NCBI RefSeq assembly: GCF_027111355.2
Contig: NZ_CP114291.2
Span: 1,488,001 to 1,552,000, forward strand
Length of the DNA: 64,000 bases
DNA from: Flavobacterium eburneipallidum
GTDB taxonomy: Bacteria; Bacteroidota; Bacteroidia; Flavobacteriales; Flavobacteriaceae
Reading direction: 5' to 3'
Shown: one piece after another, positions 16,406-24,921 of the stretch
Position numbering within the stretch: position 1 is the first letter of the stretch
Layout of the letters: each line of letters begins with the position of its first letter
The notes under the pieces: generated by a model
Database searches by the model: none
Told to the model about the DNA's origin: nothing
Seen by the model: the letters and a program-made list of their open reading frames with translations, nothing else
Position numbers and translations under genes: made by a program

Positions 16406-17827
16406 TCAACATTTGTTAATCTTTAGTCCTAACTTGGCTCCACGTTTCAACACAAAATCATAAGCCGCTTGATATTCGTTTGGGATTTCACCTTCCAAAA
16501 TAGCTTCTTTCACTGCTTCTTTCAGTATTCCTATTTCACGAGAAGGTTTTAAATTGAATATTTCCATAATCTCTTCGCCAGAAATAGGTGGTTGAAAATT
16601 ACGAACTTGATCTCGTTCTTCGACTTCTACAATTTTCTTGCGTACAATCTCGAAATTGTGATGGTATTTCTTGAATTTACTAGGGTTTTTGGTTGTAATA
16701 TCAGCTTCGCACAATGTCATTAAGCTTTCTACATCTTCGCCAGCATCAAAAATTAAACGGCGCACGGCAGAATCAGTTACTAAATCTTGAGAAAGTACAA
16801 TCGGGCGGGAACTCATCATAATCATTTTTTGTACAAATTTCATTTTTTGGTTCAATGGCATTCGCAATCTCTCGAAGATTTTCTTGGCCATTTTTCCGCC
16901 TAGAAATTCGTGACCGTGAAACGTCCAGCCTTGTTTTTTGTTGAAACGTTTGGTAGGAGCTTTGCCAATATCGTGTAATAAAGCAGCCCAACGCAACCAA
17001 ACATCATCAGTATTTGGACAAATATTATCAACTACTTCCAGCGTATGATAAAAATTGTTTTTATGAGTCTGACCTTCAATTTCCTCCACTTGATTCAAAG
17101 CTGTTAATTCAGGAAGGATAATGTCCAAAAGTCCAGTTTTGTAAAGTAATAAAAAGCCAACCGAAGGTTTTTCGGTAGAAAGAATTTTATTCAATTCATC
17201 AACAATTCTTTCGCCAGAAATGATTTTGATTCGATCGGCATTTTTGGTAATAGAATTCAAAGATTTTTCTTCTATTTCGAAACCCAATTGAGTTGCAAAG
17301 CGAATACCTCTCAACATTCGCAACGGATCGTCAGAGAAAGTAATATCCGGATCAAGCGGTGTTTTAATAATTTTGTTTTTAAGATCTTCTAATCCATTAA
17401 AAGGATCTGATAATTTTCCAAAATTATTTTCGCTTAATGATAATGCTAGAGCATTGATGGTAAAATCACGACGGTTTTGGTCGTCTTCCAGAGTTCCGTT
17501 TTCGACAACTGGATTTCTGCTGTCGTGAGTATAAGATTCTTTTCGAGCACCTACAAATTCGATTTCGGTATCTTCAAAGCGTAACATTGCCGTTCCATAG
17601 GTTTTGAAAACCTGAACTTTTGGTTTTTTTGGCAATAATTCCGAAACTTTCAAGGCTAATTCGATTCCGCTTCCCACGGCAACAATATCGATGTCTTTTT
17701 TGAAGTCTCGTTCCAAGAGCAAATCTCTCACAAAACCACCAATCACGTAACTTTCAAGATGAAGTTCTTGTGAAGCTTGAGAAATGACTTCGAAGATTTT
17801 ATTATTTAAGGCTGATTTGTAATTCAT
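16406..17827 (-). CDS. cca: CCA tRNA nucleotidyltransferase with HD domain
   Basis: 473 residues. The class II nucleotidyltransferase head has G-G-F-V-R-D (30-35) and the metal-binding D-x-D at 45-47 (DIDIV), then RRDFTINAL and RGIRFATQLGF. A C-terminal HD domain shows LLHDIGKAPTKRF. The enzyme adds or repairs the 3' CCA of tRNAs; the HD domain may give an extra phosphohydrolase activity, as in some family members. Its start codon is 11 bp from the left inverted repeat of the GxxExxY element, so that element lies in its leader. Confidence 0.92.
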   Translation of the reverse strand: MNYKSALNNKIFEVISQASQELHLESYVIGGFVRDLLLERDFKKDIDIVAVGSGIELALKVSELLPKKPKVQVFKTYGTAMLRFEDTEIEFVGARKESYTHDSRNPVVENGTLEDDQNRRDFTINALALSLSENNFGKLSDPFNGLEDLKNKIIKTPLDPDITFSDDPLRMLRGIRFATQLGFEIEEKSLNSITKNADRIKIISGERIVDELNKILSTEKPSVGFLLLYKTGLLDIILPELTALNQVEEIEGQTHKNNFYHTLEVVDNICPNTDDVWLRWAALLHDIGKAPTKRFNKKQGWTFHGHEFLGGKMAKKIFERLRMPLNQKMKFVQKMIMMSSRPIVLSQDLVTDSAVRRLIFDAGEDVESLMTLCEADITTKNPSKFKKYHHNFEIVRKKIVEVEERDQVRNFQPPISGEEIMEIFNLKPSREIGILKEAVKEAILEGEIPNEYQAAYDFVLKRGAKLGLKINKC

Positions 17828-17837
17828 ATTTTTGATA

Positions 17838-17856
17838 ACCGCAGATTCGCAGATTA
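17838..17856. repeat. Left 19-bp inverted repeat flanking the GxxExxY gene
   Basis: ACCGCAGATTCGCAGATTA, built of two CGCAGATT words, is the exact reverse complement of the sequence at 18257-18275. It lies 6 bp past the stop codon of the GxxExxY gene and 11 bp ahead of the cca start codon in the leader. No direct target-site duplication is evident outside the pair. Confidence 0.9.
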
Positions 17857-17861
17857 TTTTT

Positions 17862-18245
17862 TTATTTTCTTGAAAGTGCGATTCTTTTATGTTCTAATGA
17901 TACAGCGTTAAAATTAACTAATAATGCTAATTCTTTGTTCGATACTTTTAGATAATTTAGACATTGATTGTAGTGTGCACTGTTAAAGCAATCGACGGTC
18001 TTAATTTCTAGGATTATTTCATTAAAAACTACGAAGTCAGCGTAAAATTTATGATTTAAAACAGTGTTTTTATAGTTTACTGAAAACTCTTTTTCACGTT
18101 CAAATTCGATGTTGTTTAGTTTAAATTCATATTCAATAGCATCTTTGTACACAATTTCAGAAAATCCTTTTCCAAGATTTTTATGAACCTCAAATAGGAT
18201 TCCTATTATTTTGTAAGTTTTATCTTTATGTAAATAATCATCCAT
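17862..18245 (-). CDS. GxxExxY protein (PD-(D/E)XK nuclease-fold)
   Basis: 127 residues. The family signature G-F-S-E-I-V-Y is at 27-33. A PD-(D/E)XK-type triad follows: D70 in FYADFV, then E80-x-K82 in LEIKTV, with a helix HYNQCLNYL (Q94) at the usual place of the conserved Gln. All catalytic positions look intact, so nuclease activity is plausible, though none is established to my knowledge. The gene is bracketed 6 and 11 bp away by perfect 19-bp inverted repeats (17838-17856 and 18257-18275), inserted between tsaC and cca in the same orientation. Alternative roles include a small-molecule or RNA-related PDDEXK-fold function. Confidence 0.85.
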   Translation of the reverse strand: MDDYLHKDKTYKIIGILFEVHKNLGKGFSEIVYKDAIEYEFKLNNIEFEREKEFSVNYKNTVLNHKFYADFVVFNEIILEIKTVDCFNSAHYNQCLNYLKVSNKELALLVNFNAVSLEHKRIALSRK

Positions 18246-18256
18246 AATAATAAAAT

Positions 18257-18275
18257 TAATCTGCGAATCTGCGGT
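18257..18275. repeat. Right 19-bp inverted repeat flanking the GxxExxY gene
   Basis: TAATCTGCGAATCTGCGGT, the exact reverse complement of 17838-17856. It begins 11 bp upstream of the GxxExxY start codon and ends 7 bp before the tsaC stop codon at 18283. The pair encloses 438 bp. Confidence 0.9.
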
Positions 18276-18282
18276 GTTTTTG

Positions 18283-18846
18283 CTATTTTCGTATCACTTT
18301 CACCTGCGAATCACTCGTCAATTTTATGATTGTAGAAGGTTTTCCGTTGATTTTATCTTGGTGCAAATTTACAACATAGTCCACACCTTTTATAATTTCG
18401 GGACTAATATCTTTAAAGGCAATAGGAGTAGGCTGACCCGAGATATTTGCTGATGTGGAAACCAATGGTTTTTTCATTCGTTCCATCAATTTGAAACAGA
18501 ATGGTTCTTTGACGATTCGGATGCCTAACGTTTTATCGGTAGCAATTAGATTTGCTGCTACATTTCTAGGATTGTCAAGAATTAGAGTCGTTGGTTTTTC
18601 GGATAAATCCATAATTTGCCAAGCCACTTCTGGAATGTCTTTGAAGACATTATACATCATTTTCTCGCCATTCATCAAGCAAATCATGCTTTTAGAATCG
18701 TCGCGTTGTTTGAGTTTGTAGATTTTGGCAACCGCTTCGGCATTGGTAGCATCACAACCAATTCCCCAAACGGTGTCAGTCGGGTAAAGGATAATTCCGC
18801 CTTGTTGTATGATTTCGAATGCTTTTTGGATTTCGTCGTTAATCAT
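18283..18846 (-). CDS. tsaC: L-threonylcarbamoyladenylate synthase
   Basis: 187 residues, the single-domain YrdC/TsaC length without the C-terminal Sua5 domain. The N-terminal GGIILYPTDTVWGIGCDATN and KLKQRDDSKSMICLM segments, and VSTSANISGQPTP near 150, are the nucleotide and threonine binding signatures. It makes threonylcarbamoyl-AMP from Thr, bicarbonate and ATP for t6A37 of ANN-decoding tRNAs. Neighbouring cca is also a tRNA maturation gene, and both lie on the same strand. Confidence 0.92.
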   Translation of the reverse strand: MINDEIQKAFEIIQQGGIILYPTDTVWGIGCDATNAEAVAKIYKLKQRDDSKSMICLMNGEKMMYNVFKDIPEVAWQIMDLSEKPTTLILDNPRNVAANLIATDKTLGIRIVKEPFCFKLMERMKKPLVSTSANISGQPTPIAFKDISPEIIKGVDYVVNLHQDKINGKPSTIIKLTSDSQVKVIRK

Positions 18847-18869
18847 AATTTTACGATAGTTTGTTTTAC

Positions 18870-19826
18870 TTAATATTTTCTTTTTCCTAAAATTTGGTCC
18901 ATTAGTTTGAAAATTGTGTGTCTCAACAAAAATTTTGACTTCATTTCAATATTTATTTCAGATAATTCTTTATGGCAATTTGATATCAAATTTTGTCTTT
19001 CTTTTTTTATTAATATATGGTTTTGAAATTTTTTCGCTTTTTTAAACTTTAGATATTTCTTTTTAAACAAATGTCTGTATTCAGTGAAAGTTACAGGCTT
19101 GTCTAAATCTAGTATTATTCTTTTTAATCTGTTTTTTTGTATAATTCTATCAATGTTTTTCATTCCGATTTGTTGTTTGTCATGTATCCGATATGAAATT
19201 AAGTTCTCTGTAGAATAGAAAAGAGATTTTCGGAGAGCTAGTATGTTGGCAATTCTTTCATCGTGAAGAATACAGCCATCGAAAGGAAAAATAAACTCTT
19301 TGATTGAACTTTTGATGCACATTGTTGCTCCTGTAGCAATATTTCCATTTTTTGAAAGAATATTAAAATAATCAATAGGTTTAGGTAATTCTTTTTCTAA
19401 AAAAAAGACAGATTCCCATATTGTTAATGATTCAATGGGGTCGTTATTTTGGTCAATTAGATCAGCATTAGAAAACACACCTTCAGCATTGGGGTTTTGA
19501 TTAAAAATAGCTACGGTTTTTTGAATTTTGTTTTTTTTCCATATATCATCTTGGTCAGATAAAAAGATGTAATCTCCAGAACAGAGCGAAATGGCTTTTT
19601 CAAAATTTTTTGTACTTCCAAGGTTTACATCATTGATGAAAATTTTAAAAATATCTGGGTAAAAATCTTTATATTTAGTAATGATTTTTAGAGTTTCATC
19701 AGTTGATTTGTCATCACAAATAATGATTTCATCGGGTGTTGTTCCTTCTTGATTTAAAATACTTTCGATTTGTTTAGTAAGATATTTCGAACCGTTATAG
19801 GTGCATAGAGCTACAGAAATTTTCAT
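18870..19826 (-). CDS. Family 2 glycosyltransferase
   Basis: 318 residues with the GT-A fold. The N-terminus SVALCTYNGSKYL is followed by DDKSTDET (38-45) and the DQDD metal/nucleotide motif (91-94, in FLSDQDDIW). The basic C-terminal 90 residues suggest peripheral membrane binding. It probably adds a sugar to LPS or another surface glycan; donor and acceptor are unknown. It is transcribed away from the DUF5672 gene, and a TACATTTG box on the minus strand lies at 19905-19912. Confidence 0.85.
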   Translation of the reverse strand: MKISVALCTYNGSKYLTKQIESILNQEGTTPDEIIICDDKSTDETLKIITKYKDFYPDIFKIFINDVNLGSTKNFEKAISLCSGDYIFLSDQDDIWKKNKIQKTVAIFNQNPNAEGVFSNADLIDQNNDPIESLTIWESVFFLEKELPKPIDYFNILSKNGNIATGATMCIKSSIKEFIFPFDGCILHDERIANILALRKSLFYSTENLISYRIHDKQQIGMKNIDRIIQKNRLKRIILDLDKPVTFTEYRHLFKKKYLKFKKAKKFQNHILIKKERQNLISNCHKELSEINIEMKSKFLLRHTIFKLMDQILGKRKY

Positions 19827-19897
19827 GTGTTGTTGGTATTTTCTATTTACTGGTTCTGAAAAAAAAACTGTATGACAAAATGAGGGAACTATTTTTA

Positions 19898-19927
19898 TTG
19901 CTCACAAATGTAATAATTCTATATTTG
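19898..19927 (+). promoter_or_regulatory. Promoter for the DUF5672 and WaaP-like genes
   Basis: TTG at 19898-19900 and TATATTTG at 19920-19927, separated by 19 nt, fit the Bacteroidetes -33/-7 consensus. The predicted leader is about 75 nt. On the opposite strand a TACATTTG box at 19905-19912 would serve the divergent GT2 gene. Confidence 0.6.
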
Positions 19928-20006
19928 TATTGAGTTGCAAAATTTAACAAATCCAATAAATTTCGCCAGTCAATTCTTTAATATTTGAAAATTGTAGCCA
20001 ACAATT

Positions 20007-20789
20007 ATGGAAAACAGAGTAAAAGTAATCATACCAATATACAAATCTTTTTTTGGAGAGCTTGAAGAAAAATCTTTTTTGCAGTGTATGAAAGTGCTTG
20101 GTAATTATGAAATTGTTTTGGTGCAACCCGAAGGATTGGATAATTCCTTTATTACAGCAAATTTCGATGGAATTATTGTTGAAAGTTTTCCAAAATATTA
20201 TTTCCAAAATATAGAGGGATATAATAAATTATTATTGTCGCCATTATTTTATGAGCGTTTTTTGGATTCAGAATATATTTTGATATATCAATTAGATGCT
20301 TTTGTTTTTAATGATGAATTATCGATGTGGTGTCAAAAAGAATACGATTATATTGGAGCACCATGGATTGCGACAGAATACAATACGGTAGGAATGAAAA
20401 TCGTTAATGCAATTTCATCACTTTTTGATTCTGAAAAGAAAAAGGAACGCAAGCAAATCTTTTTTAAAACAGGGAATGGAGGTTTTTCATTGCGTAAAGT
20501 AAGTTCACATTATAAAATTGTAAAAGAACAGGAGACTTTTATTTCAGATTTTTTAAGTGCTGATAAGAAGAAGATATACGCCATTGAAGATGTTTTTTGG
20601 TCTTTAAAAGCAATCGAATTTAATGAAAATTTTAGAATTCCAGATTATAAAGAAGCACTAGGTTTTGCAATAGACCGCAAACCTAAAATTGCTTTAGCAT
20701 TGAATAATAATCAGCTTCCTTTTGGATGTCATGGAATTAATAAACCAAAAGTTATCGATTTTTGGAAACCAATTTTGAATAATCAGTAA
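20007..20789 (+). CDS. DUF5672 family protein
   Basis: 260 residues with no signal peptide. An N-terminal VKVIIPIYKSFFGELEE and a central YQLDAFVF ... YDYIGAPW segment are typical of DUF5672. Members sit in LPS and capsule clusters, and the D-A-F region resembles a glycosyltransferase donor site; a transferase role is therefore likely but unproven. A NGGFSLRK motif near residue 158, as in several GT-A families, supports this. It precedes the WaaP-like kinase by 25 bp. Confidence 0.75.
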   Translation: MENRVKVIIPIYKSFFGELEEKSFLQCMKVLGNYEIVLVQPEGLDNSFITANFDGIIVESFPKYYFQNIEGYNKLLLSPLFYERFLDSEYILIYQLDAFVFNDELSMWCQKEYDYIGAPWIATEYNTVGMKIVNAISSLFDSEKKKERKQIFFKTGNGGFSLRKVSSHYKIVKEQETFISDFLSADKKKIYAIEDVFWSLKAIEFNENFRIPDYKEALGFAIDRKPKIALALNNNQLPFGCHGINKPKVIDFWKPILNNQ

Positions 20790-20814
20790 GACAATACAGT
20801 AAAAAGAAAAAAAA

Positions 20815-21579
20815 ATGACAACTAAGCTTATGTTTTCTAAAGGTGTTACTGATACTAAAGAAGTACTTTATTTTATAAAAAACTTCAACTCAAAAGGCAT
20901 TCTTTTTGGAGATGGTAAAAGAAATAAAATCAAATTATTTACTGTTGGAGACAAAACTATCAATATTAAATCCTTCAAAAAACCGCATTTAATCAATAAA
21001 ATTGTCTATAAATATTTCAGAAAAAGCAAAGCGAGGCGTTCTTTTGAATATGCGACCACTTTACTGGAAAAAGGAATTGGAACACCGCAGCCTATAGCTT
21101 ATTTTGAAAATTACGATTTAGTTGGGCTTAAGGATAGTTATTATGTGAGTGAACATCTTGATTGCGATTTGACTTTTAGAGAATTAGTCTTAATGCCAGA
21201 TTTTCCGGATCATGAAGCTATTTTAAGACAATTTACCCAGTTTTCTTTTCACTTGCACGAGAATGGAGTAGAGTTTTTGGACCATTCGCCAGGGAATACT
21301 TTGATAAAAAAAAGAGAGGACGGAAATTACGATTTCTTTTTAGTTGATTTAAACAGGATGAATTTTCATCAGAATATGGATTTTGATGCAAGGATGAAAA
21401 ATTTAAGTCGCTTGACACCAAAAAAAGAAATGGTTGTTGTAATGAGTATTGAATATGCTAGACTGTACGGAAAAACAGAGCAAGTTGTGTTTGATACATT
21501 ATGGAGATTTACTTCTGATTTTCAATATAAATTTTATAGAAAGAAAAGATTGAAAAAGAGATTGAAATTTTGGAAGTAA
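20815..21579 (+). CDS. Lipopolysaccharide kinase (Kdo/WaaP)-like protein
   Basis: 254 residues with a protein-kinase-like fold. The catalytic loop reads FLDHSPGNTL (D-H-S-P-G-N in place of H-x-D-x4-N), and LVDLNRM serves as the metal-binding Asp segment. The basic C-terminus (KKRLKKRLKFWK) would sit on the membrane. WaaP/KdkA-type enzymes phosphorylate Kdo or heptose in the LPS inner core. Context (GT2, DUF5672, GT9, CDP-glycerol transferase) supports a role in LPS core assembly. The gene ends before a strong terminator. Confidence 0.8.
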   Translation: MTTKLMFSKGVTDTKEVLYFIKNFNSKGILFGDGKRNKIKLFTVGDKTINIKSFKKPHLINKIVYKYFRKSKARRSFEYATTLLEKGIGTPQPIAYFENYDLVGLKDSYYVSEHLDCDLTFRELVLMPDFPDHEAILRQFTQFSFHLHENGVEFLDHSPGNTLIKKREDGNYDFFLVDLNRMNFHQNMDFDARMKNLSRLTPKKEMVVVMSIEYARLYGKTEQVVFDTLWRFTSDFQYKFYRKKRLKKRLKFWK

Positions 21580-21580
21580 C

Positions 21581-21621
21581 AAAAAAAGCATTTGTGAATT
21601 AATTTTACAAATGCTTTTTTT
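21581..21621. terminator. Bidirectional terminator between convergent LPS genes
   Basis: AAAAAAAGCATTTGT (21581-21595) pairs perfectly with ACAAATGCTTTTTTT (21607-21621). It is flanked by A and T runs on both sides and lies directly after the WaaP-like stop codon. Confidence 0.9.
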
Positions 21622-21645
21622 GAAATATAATATTTGATAACTTGA

Positions 21646-22734
21646 TTACTGTTTTTTATTTGTCGAATCCAAAGTCAAGGTTAGTGGTTTTGAATAGGAT
21701 TTGAAGGTAAAATAATGAAGTAGTTTTCTAATATTTCGTTTTCTAACCAAATTTAGAGGTTTTGATTTAAGATGAGATTTATCTTTATTTAAGAAAGCAA
21801 TCGCTGCATCTATAATTCTCACACTTGATTTTCCATCAAAATAAGGGTGCGTAATGTGTATGTATTTCTCTATTGCGTCCATGGTTTTGCTTGGTTTGGT
21901 TAGAGCCAGTTTAATTCCATTTTCAATTTCAGAAACTTCTGTTATATCAATAAGATGATCATCTGGTTTGTTATTTCTGAATGTTACAACTGGTTTTTTT
22001 TGCAATAAAAATTCGATTATAGCCGATGTAGTGTCAGAGAACATAATGTCTGCTTTTTTGAACAATGGAATTAAGTCTGTTGTGTCAAAATAGGTAAAAT
22101 GTTCGCCTGTTAATGTTTTGAATTTATCTTTGATATTGTCTTCCAGTTTTGGGTGTAAAACACACAAAAAATCATAATTTCCGCTTGCTACTAAACGTTT
22201 TATTTCTGCAAAAACAGCTTCGTTTTTTGCTAGACTTAATCGTGTGGTAAAGGTTGAAGATATTAAAACTACAGGTCTTTCGGTCTTAATTTTTTCTTCT
22301 ATTGGGAATAACGGATCCACTTTAGACCATCCTGTTTCTACAACTTCAAAATAGCCGTGTTTGTTAGCTAAAGTTTCAAAAACTTTAGTGGTTGATGGAC
22401 CTTGGGTTGTGTATAAATCAAAAAAACCTCTTATCCTGAAATGACTTTTCATTTCTTCTCTTTTGTTAGATAAAAATCCATGAAATATCTGTACTTTGAT
22501 ACCGCTAAAGAAATCAGGAACAATATCTGTAGCAGTTAAAACAATGTGAGGTTGATAATCAATTACTTCTTTTACGGTTTGTAGTAACAAATTAGGAGAA
22601 TCAAAATACTTTTTGGTGTATTCTAAATCAGAGAACCAATAAACTTGATAACCTCGATTTTCTATTTCTTTTTGTAAAGGCATGCCAATAGGAATGCTAT
22701 AAGGGTGTGATATGTAGATTAAAAATTTATACAT
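21646..22734 (-). CDS. CDP-glycerol glycerophosphotransferase family protein
   Basis: 362 residues with a GT-B-like fold. Markers are VQIFHGFLSNKREE (cf. the W-H-G motif of TagF/TagB), then VLISSTFTTRLSL, FLCVLHPKLEDN and MFSDTTSAIIEFLLQKKPVV. Family enzymes transfer glycerol or ribitol phosphate from a CDP donor; in Gram-negative bacteria members often act in LPS or capsule phospho-modification. The start codon overlaps the end of the GT9 gene by 8 bp, so the two are translationally coupled. Confidence 0.82.
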   Translation of the reverse strand: MYKFLIYISHPYSIPIGMPLQKEIENRGYQVYWFSDLEYTKKYFDSPNLLLQTVKEVIDYQPHIVLTATDIVPDFFSGIKVQIFHGFLSNKREEMKSHFRIRGFFDLYTTQGPSTTKVFETLANKHGYFEVVETGWSKVDPLFPIEEKIKTERPVVLISSTFTTRLSLAKNEAVFAEIKRLVASGNYDFLCVLHPKLEDNIKDKFKTLTGEHFTYFDTTDLIPLFKKADIMFSDTTSAIIEFLLQKKPVVTFRNNKPDDHLIDITEVSEIENGIKLALTKPSKTMDAIEKYIHITHPYFDGKSSVRIIDAAIAFLNKDKSHLKSKPLNLVRKRNIRKLLHYFTFKSYSKPLTLTLDSTNKKQ

Positions 22735-23803
22735 TTTTGGTAAGAATATGTGAGGTTAAAAAATGAGTTAGTTTTTCTAAAAACAATTCAGGTTTTAGGA
22801 GCTTGTAAAGCTTTAAAGAGTTTTCTTTAAGTTTTTTTCTGGAATTAGTACCAATTAGTTCGGGTGAAAAATCATTCAAATGAACAGCCATATTGATATA
22901 GCCATCTTCAAAGGTGCTCCAGTTTTCTTTTTTTATAAACGGAGAAAAAATGACAAATGAAGGTTTGTTTAGTGCTTTTGCCATATTAATAGCTCCACCG
23001 TCATTACCAACAATAATATCACAATTGTTCATAATAGCAATAAAGGAGCGTAAATCGTTGCCTAATAAATCAAAATAAATTTTTTCTTGGGTAGAAGGTT
23101 TACAAAAATCGAAAACGATTTTGGCTTCCTTAATTTGTTTTGGAAAATAATTAAATAGTATGTTGACATCAAATGAGTCAGCTATTGTATCAACTATTTT
23201 AGACATATATTCCAGAGGATACGTTTTTGAATTTTCGCTACCCAAAAGACTTATCATGACTGTTTTTCTTTCTTTTTTTAGGTGATAATGTTCAAAAAGA
23301 GCAAGTGCTTCTTGATTTTCTTTCTCGGTAACAAATAATTTAGGATAAGGATCTACTTCGATTTTTAGATTTAAGGGTTCTAGTAAAGCAAGTCGTCTTT
23401 CGATGGCTAAACCTAAATTTGTTTTTGGAACGTTGGAAAAAATAACATTATCAGTATAGATAAAATTGCGACCGAATTTTTTATAGGATATTTTTTGCTT
23501 GGCACCACTTAATAATGCAATTAGCCAACTCTCTAATTTAGAATAGGCATCAATCAATAAATCGTATTTTGTATCTCGAATTCCATGTACTAAATCCAAA
23601 AACATTTTTTTATTCTTGCGATGTTTATCTTGAAATAAAATAAGGTTATCAATATTTGGATTGCCTTCCAAGACAGGATTAGTTGACTCATAAACTAAAT
23701 AATCAATTTGAGCATCAGGATAAGCTAAACGTAAATTGTTGCATATAATACTACTTATGAGTACATCGCCAATCATTTTTTGTTGTATAACTAATATTTT
23801 CAT
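22727..23803 (-). CDS. Family 9 glycosyltransferase (heptosyltransferase-like)
   Basis: 358 residues from the ATG at 23803; MKILVIQQKMIGDVLISS is the canonical GT9 N-terminus and the longer frame to 23845 is not supported. GT-B fold with MISLLGSENSKTYPLEYM in the middle and IIVGNDGGAINMAKAL in the donor-binding half. It probably adds a heptose or related sugar to the LPS inner core at the inner membrane. It overlaps the CDP-glycerol transferase gene by 8 bp. Confidence 0.85.
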   Translation of the reverse strand: MKILVIQQKMIGDVLISSIICNNLRLAYPDAQIDYLVYESTNPVLEGNPNIDNLILFQDKHRKNKKMFLDLVHGIRDTKYDLLIDAYSKLESWLIALLSGAKQKISYKKFGRNFIYTDNVIFSNVPKTNLGLAIERRLALLEPLNLKIEVDPYPKLFVTEKENQEALALFEHYHLKKERKTVMISLLGSENSKTYPLEYMSKIVDTIADSFDVNILFNYFPKQIKEAKIVFDFCKPSTQEKIYFDLLGNDLRSFIAIMNNCDIIVGNDGGAINMAKALNKPSFVIFSPFIKKENWSTFEDGYINMAVHLNDFSPELIGTNSRKKLKENSLKLYKLLKPELFLEKLTHFLTSHILTKNV

Positions 23804-23879
23804 TTCGAAGATGGAATCGATTTTTAATCGTACAAATTGAAGCAAAAAAAATCAATATTCAGGAATAAGTTGTAATAAA

Positions 23880-23922
23880 AAATTCCAAATTCAAATCTTG
23901 TGTAGATTGGAATTTGGAATTT
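23880..23922 (-). terminator. Hairpin downstream of dapD, probable terminator
   Basis: AAATTCCAAATTCAAATC (23880-23897) pairs with the arm at 23905-23922 with one mismatch and a 7-nt loop. On the minus strand it is followed by TTTTATTAC. It lies 21 bp past the dapD stop codon. Confidence 0.55.
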
Positions 23923-23942
23923 AAGATATTGTAATTTGAATT

Positions 23943-24758
23943 TTAAACTGCTACATCATATTCTCTTAACGCATTGTTCAATGATGTTTTCAAATCAGTT
24001 GAAGGCTTACGAGTTCCGATAATCAAAGCACATGGAACCTGAAATTCGCCAGCAGCGAATTTTTTAGTATAACTTCCAGGAATCACTACTGAACGAGCAG
24101 GAACAAATCCTTTCATTTCAACTGGTTCGTCACCTGTAACATCAATGATTTTTGTTGATGCAGTCAAACAAACATTAGCGCCAAGAACAGCTTCTTTACC
24201 TACGTGAACACCTTCTACAACAATACATCTAGATCCTACGAATACACCGTCTTCAATGATTACTGGTGCAGCTTGCAATGGCTCTAAAACACCGCCAATA
24301 CCAACTCCACCGCTCAAGTGAACATCTTTACCAATTTGAGCACAACTACCAACAGTTGCCCAAGTATCAACCATTGTTCCTGCATCAACATAAGCACCAA
24401 TGTTTACATAACTTGGCATCATAATTACTCCGCTAGAAATATAAGCACCATAACGAGCCGATGCTCCCGGAACTACACGAACTCCTTTTTCAGCATAATC
24501 TCTTTTCAATAACATTTTGTCATTGTATTCGAAAATTCCAGCTTCCCAAGTTTCCATTTTTTGAATAGGGAAATACATTACCACGGCTTTTTTTACCCAT
24601 TCGTTTACTTGCCATCCGTCACCTTTTGGTTCAGCAACACGCAATTTTCCAGAGTCTAATAATTCAATAACTTCTCTGATAGCATCAGTAGTTTTTGTTT
24701 CTTGTAGCAAAGCGCGGTTTTCCCAAGCTTGTTCTATTATAGATTGTAATTTGTTCAT
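23943..24758 (-). CDS. dapD: Tetrahydrodipicolinate N-succinyltransferase
   Basis: 271 residues from the ATG at 24758 (MNKLQSIIEQAWENR). A helical N-terminal domain with GDGWQVNEWVKKAVVMYFPI is followed by a left-handed beta-helix of hexapeptide repeats (YISSGVIMMPSYVNIGAYVD; GVGIGGVLEPLQ), as in DapD. It succinylates tetrahydrodipicolinate in the lysine/diaminopimelate pathway in the cytoplasm. A promoter with both boxes lies just upstream. The divergent neighbour is ruvX. Confidence 0.92.
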   Translation of the reverse strand: MNKLQSIIEQAWENRALLQETKTTDAIREVIELLDSGKLRVAEPKGDGWQVNEWVKKAVVMYFPIQKMETWEAGIFEYNDKMLLKRDYAEKGVRVVPGASARYGAYISSGVIMMPSYVNIGAYVDAGTMVDTWATVGSCAQIGKDVHLSGGVGIGGVLEPLQAAPVIIEDGVFVGSRCIVVEGVHVGKEAVLGANVCLTASTKIIDVTGDEPVEMKGFVPARSVVIPGSYTKKFAAGEFQVPCALIIGTRKPSTDLKTSLNNALREYDVAV

Positions 24759-24776
24759 TTTTGTAAAATTTTTTGG

Positions 24777-24806
24777 CAAAGATAAAGGGATTTTTTTTGA
24801 AAACAA
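24777..24806 (-). promoter_or_regulatory. dapD promoter
   Basis: On the minus strand, TTG at 24806-24804 and TATCTTTG at 24784-24777 are separated by 19 nt, a full match to the Bacteroidetes consensus. The dapD ATG is 18 bp downstream of the -7 box. The divergent ruvX has TATCTTTG on the plus strand at 24894-24901. Confidence 0.65.
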
Positions 24807-24921
24807 CTTTGTAATATATAAACTAACATATTTACTTTTTTTGTTTTAAAGTGAGTAAATTTTTCACGACTATCAATTTTTTTGTTTCTTATGTATCTTT
24901 GTGAAATAATTGAAAAATAAA

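Noticed and set aside
17829..18282. TTTTTG on both sides of the GxxExxY element as a target-site duplication
   Set aside because: The two copies are not directly adjacent to the inverted repeats and have different offsets (3 bp and 1 bp); T-rich hexamers are common here.
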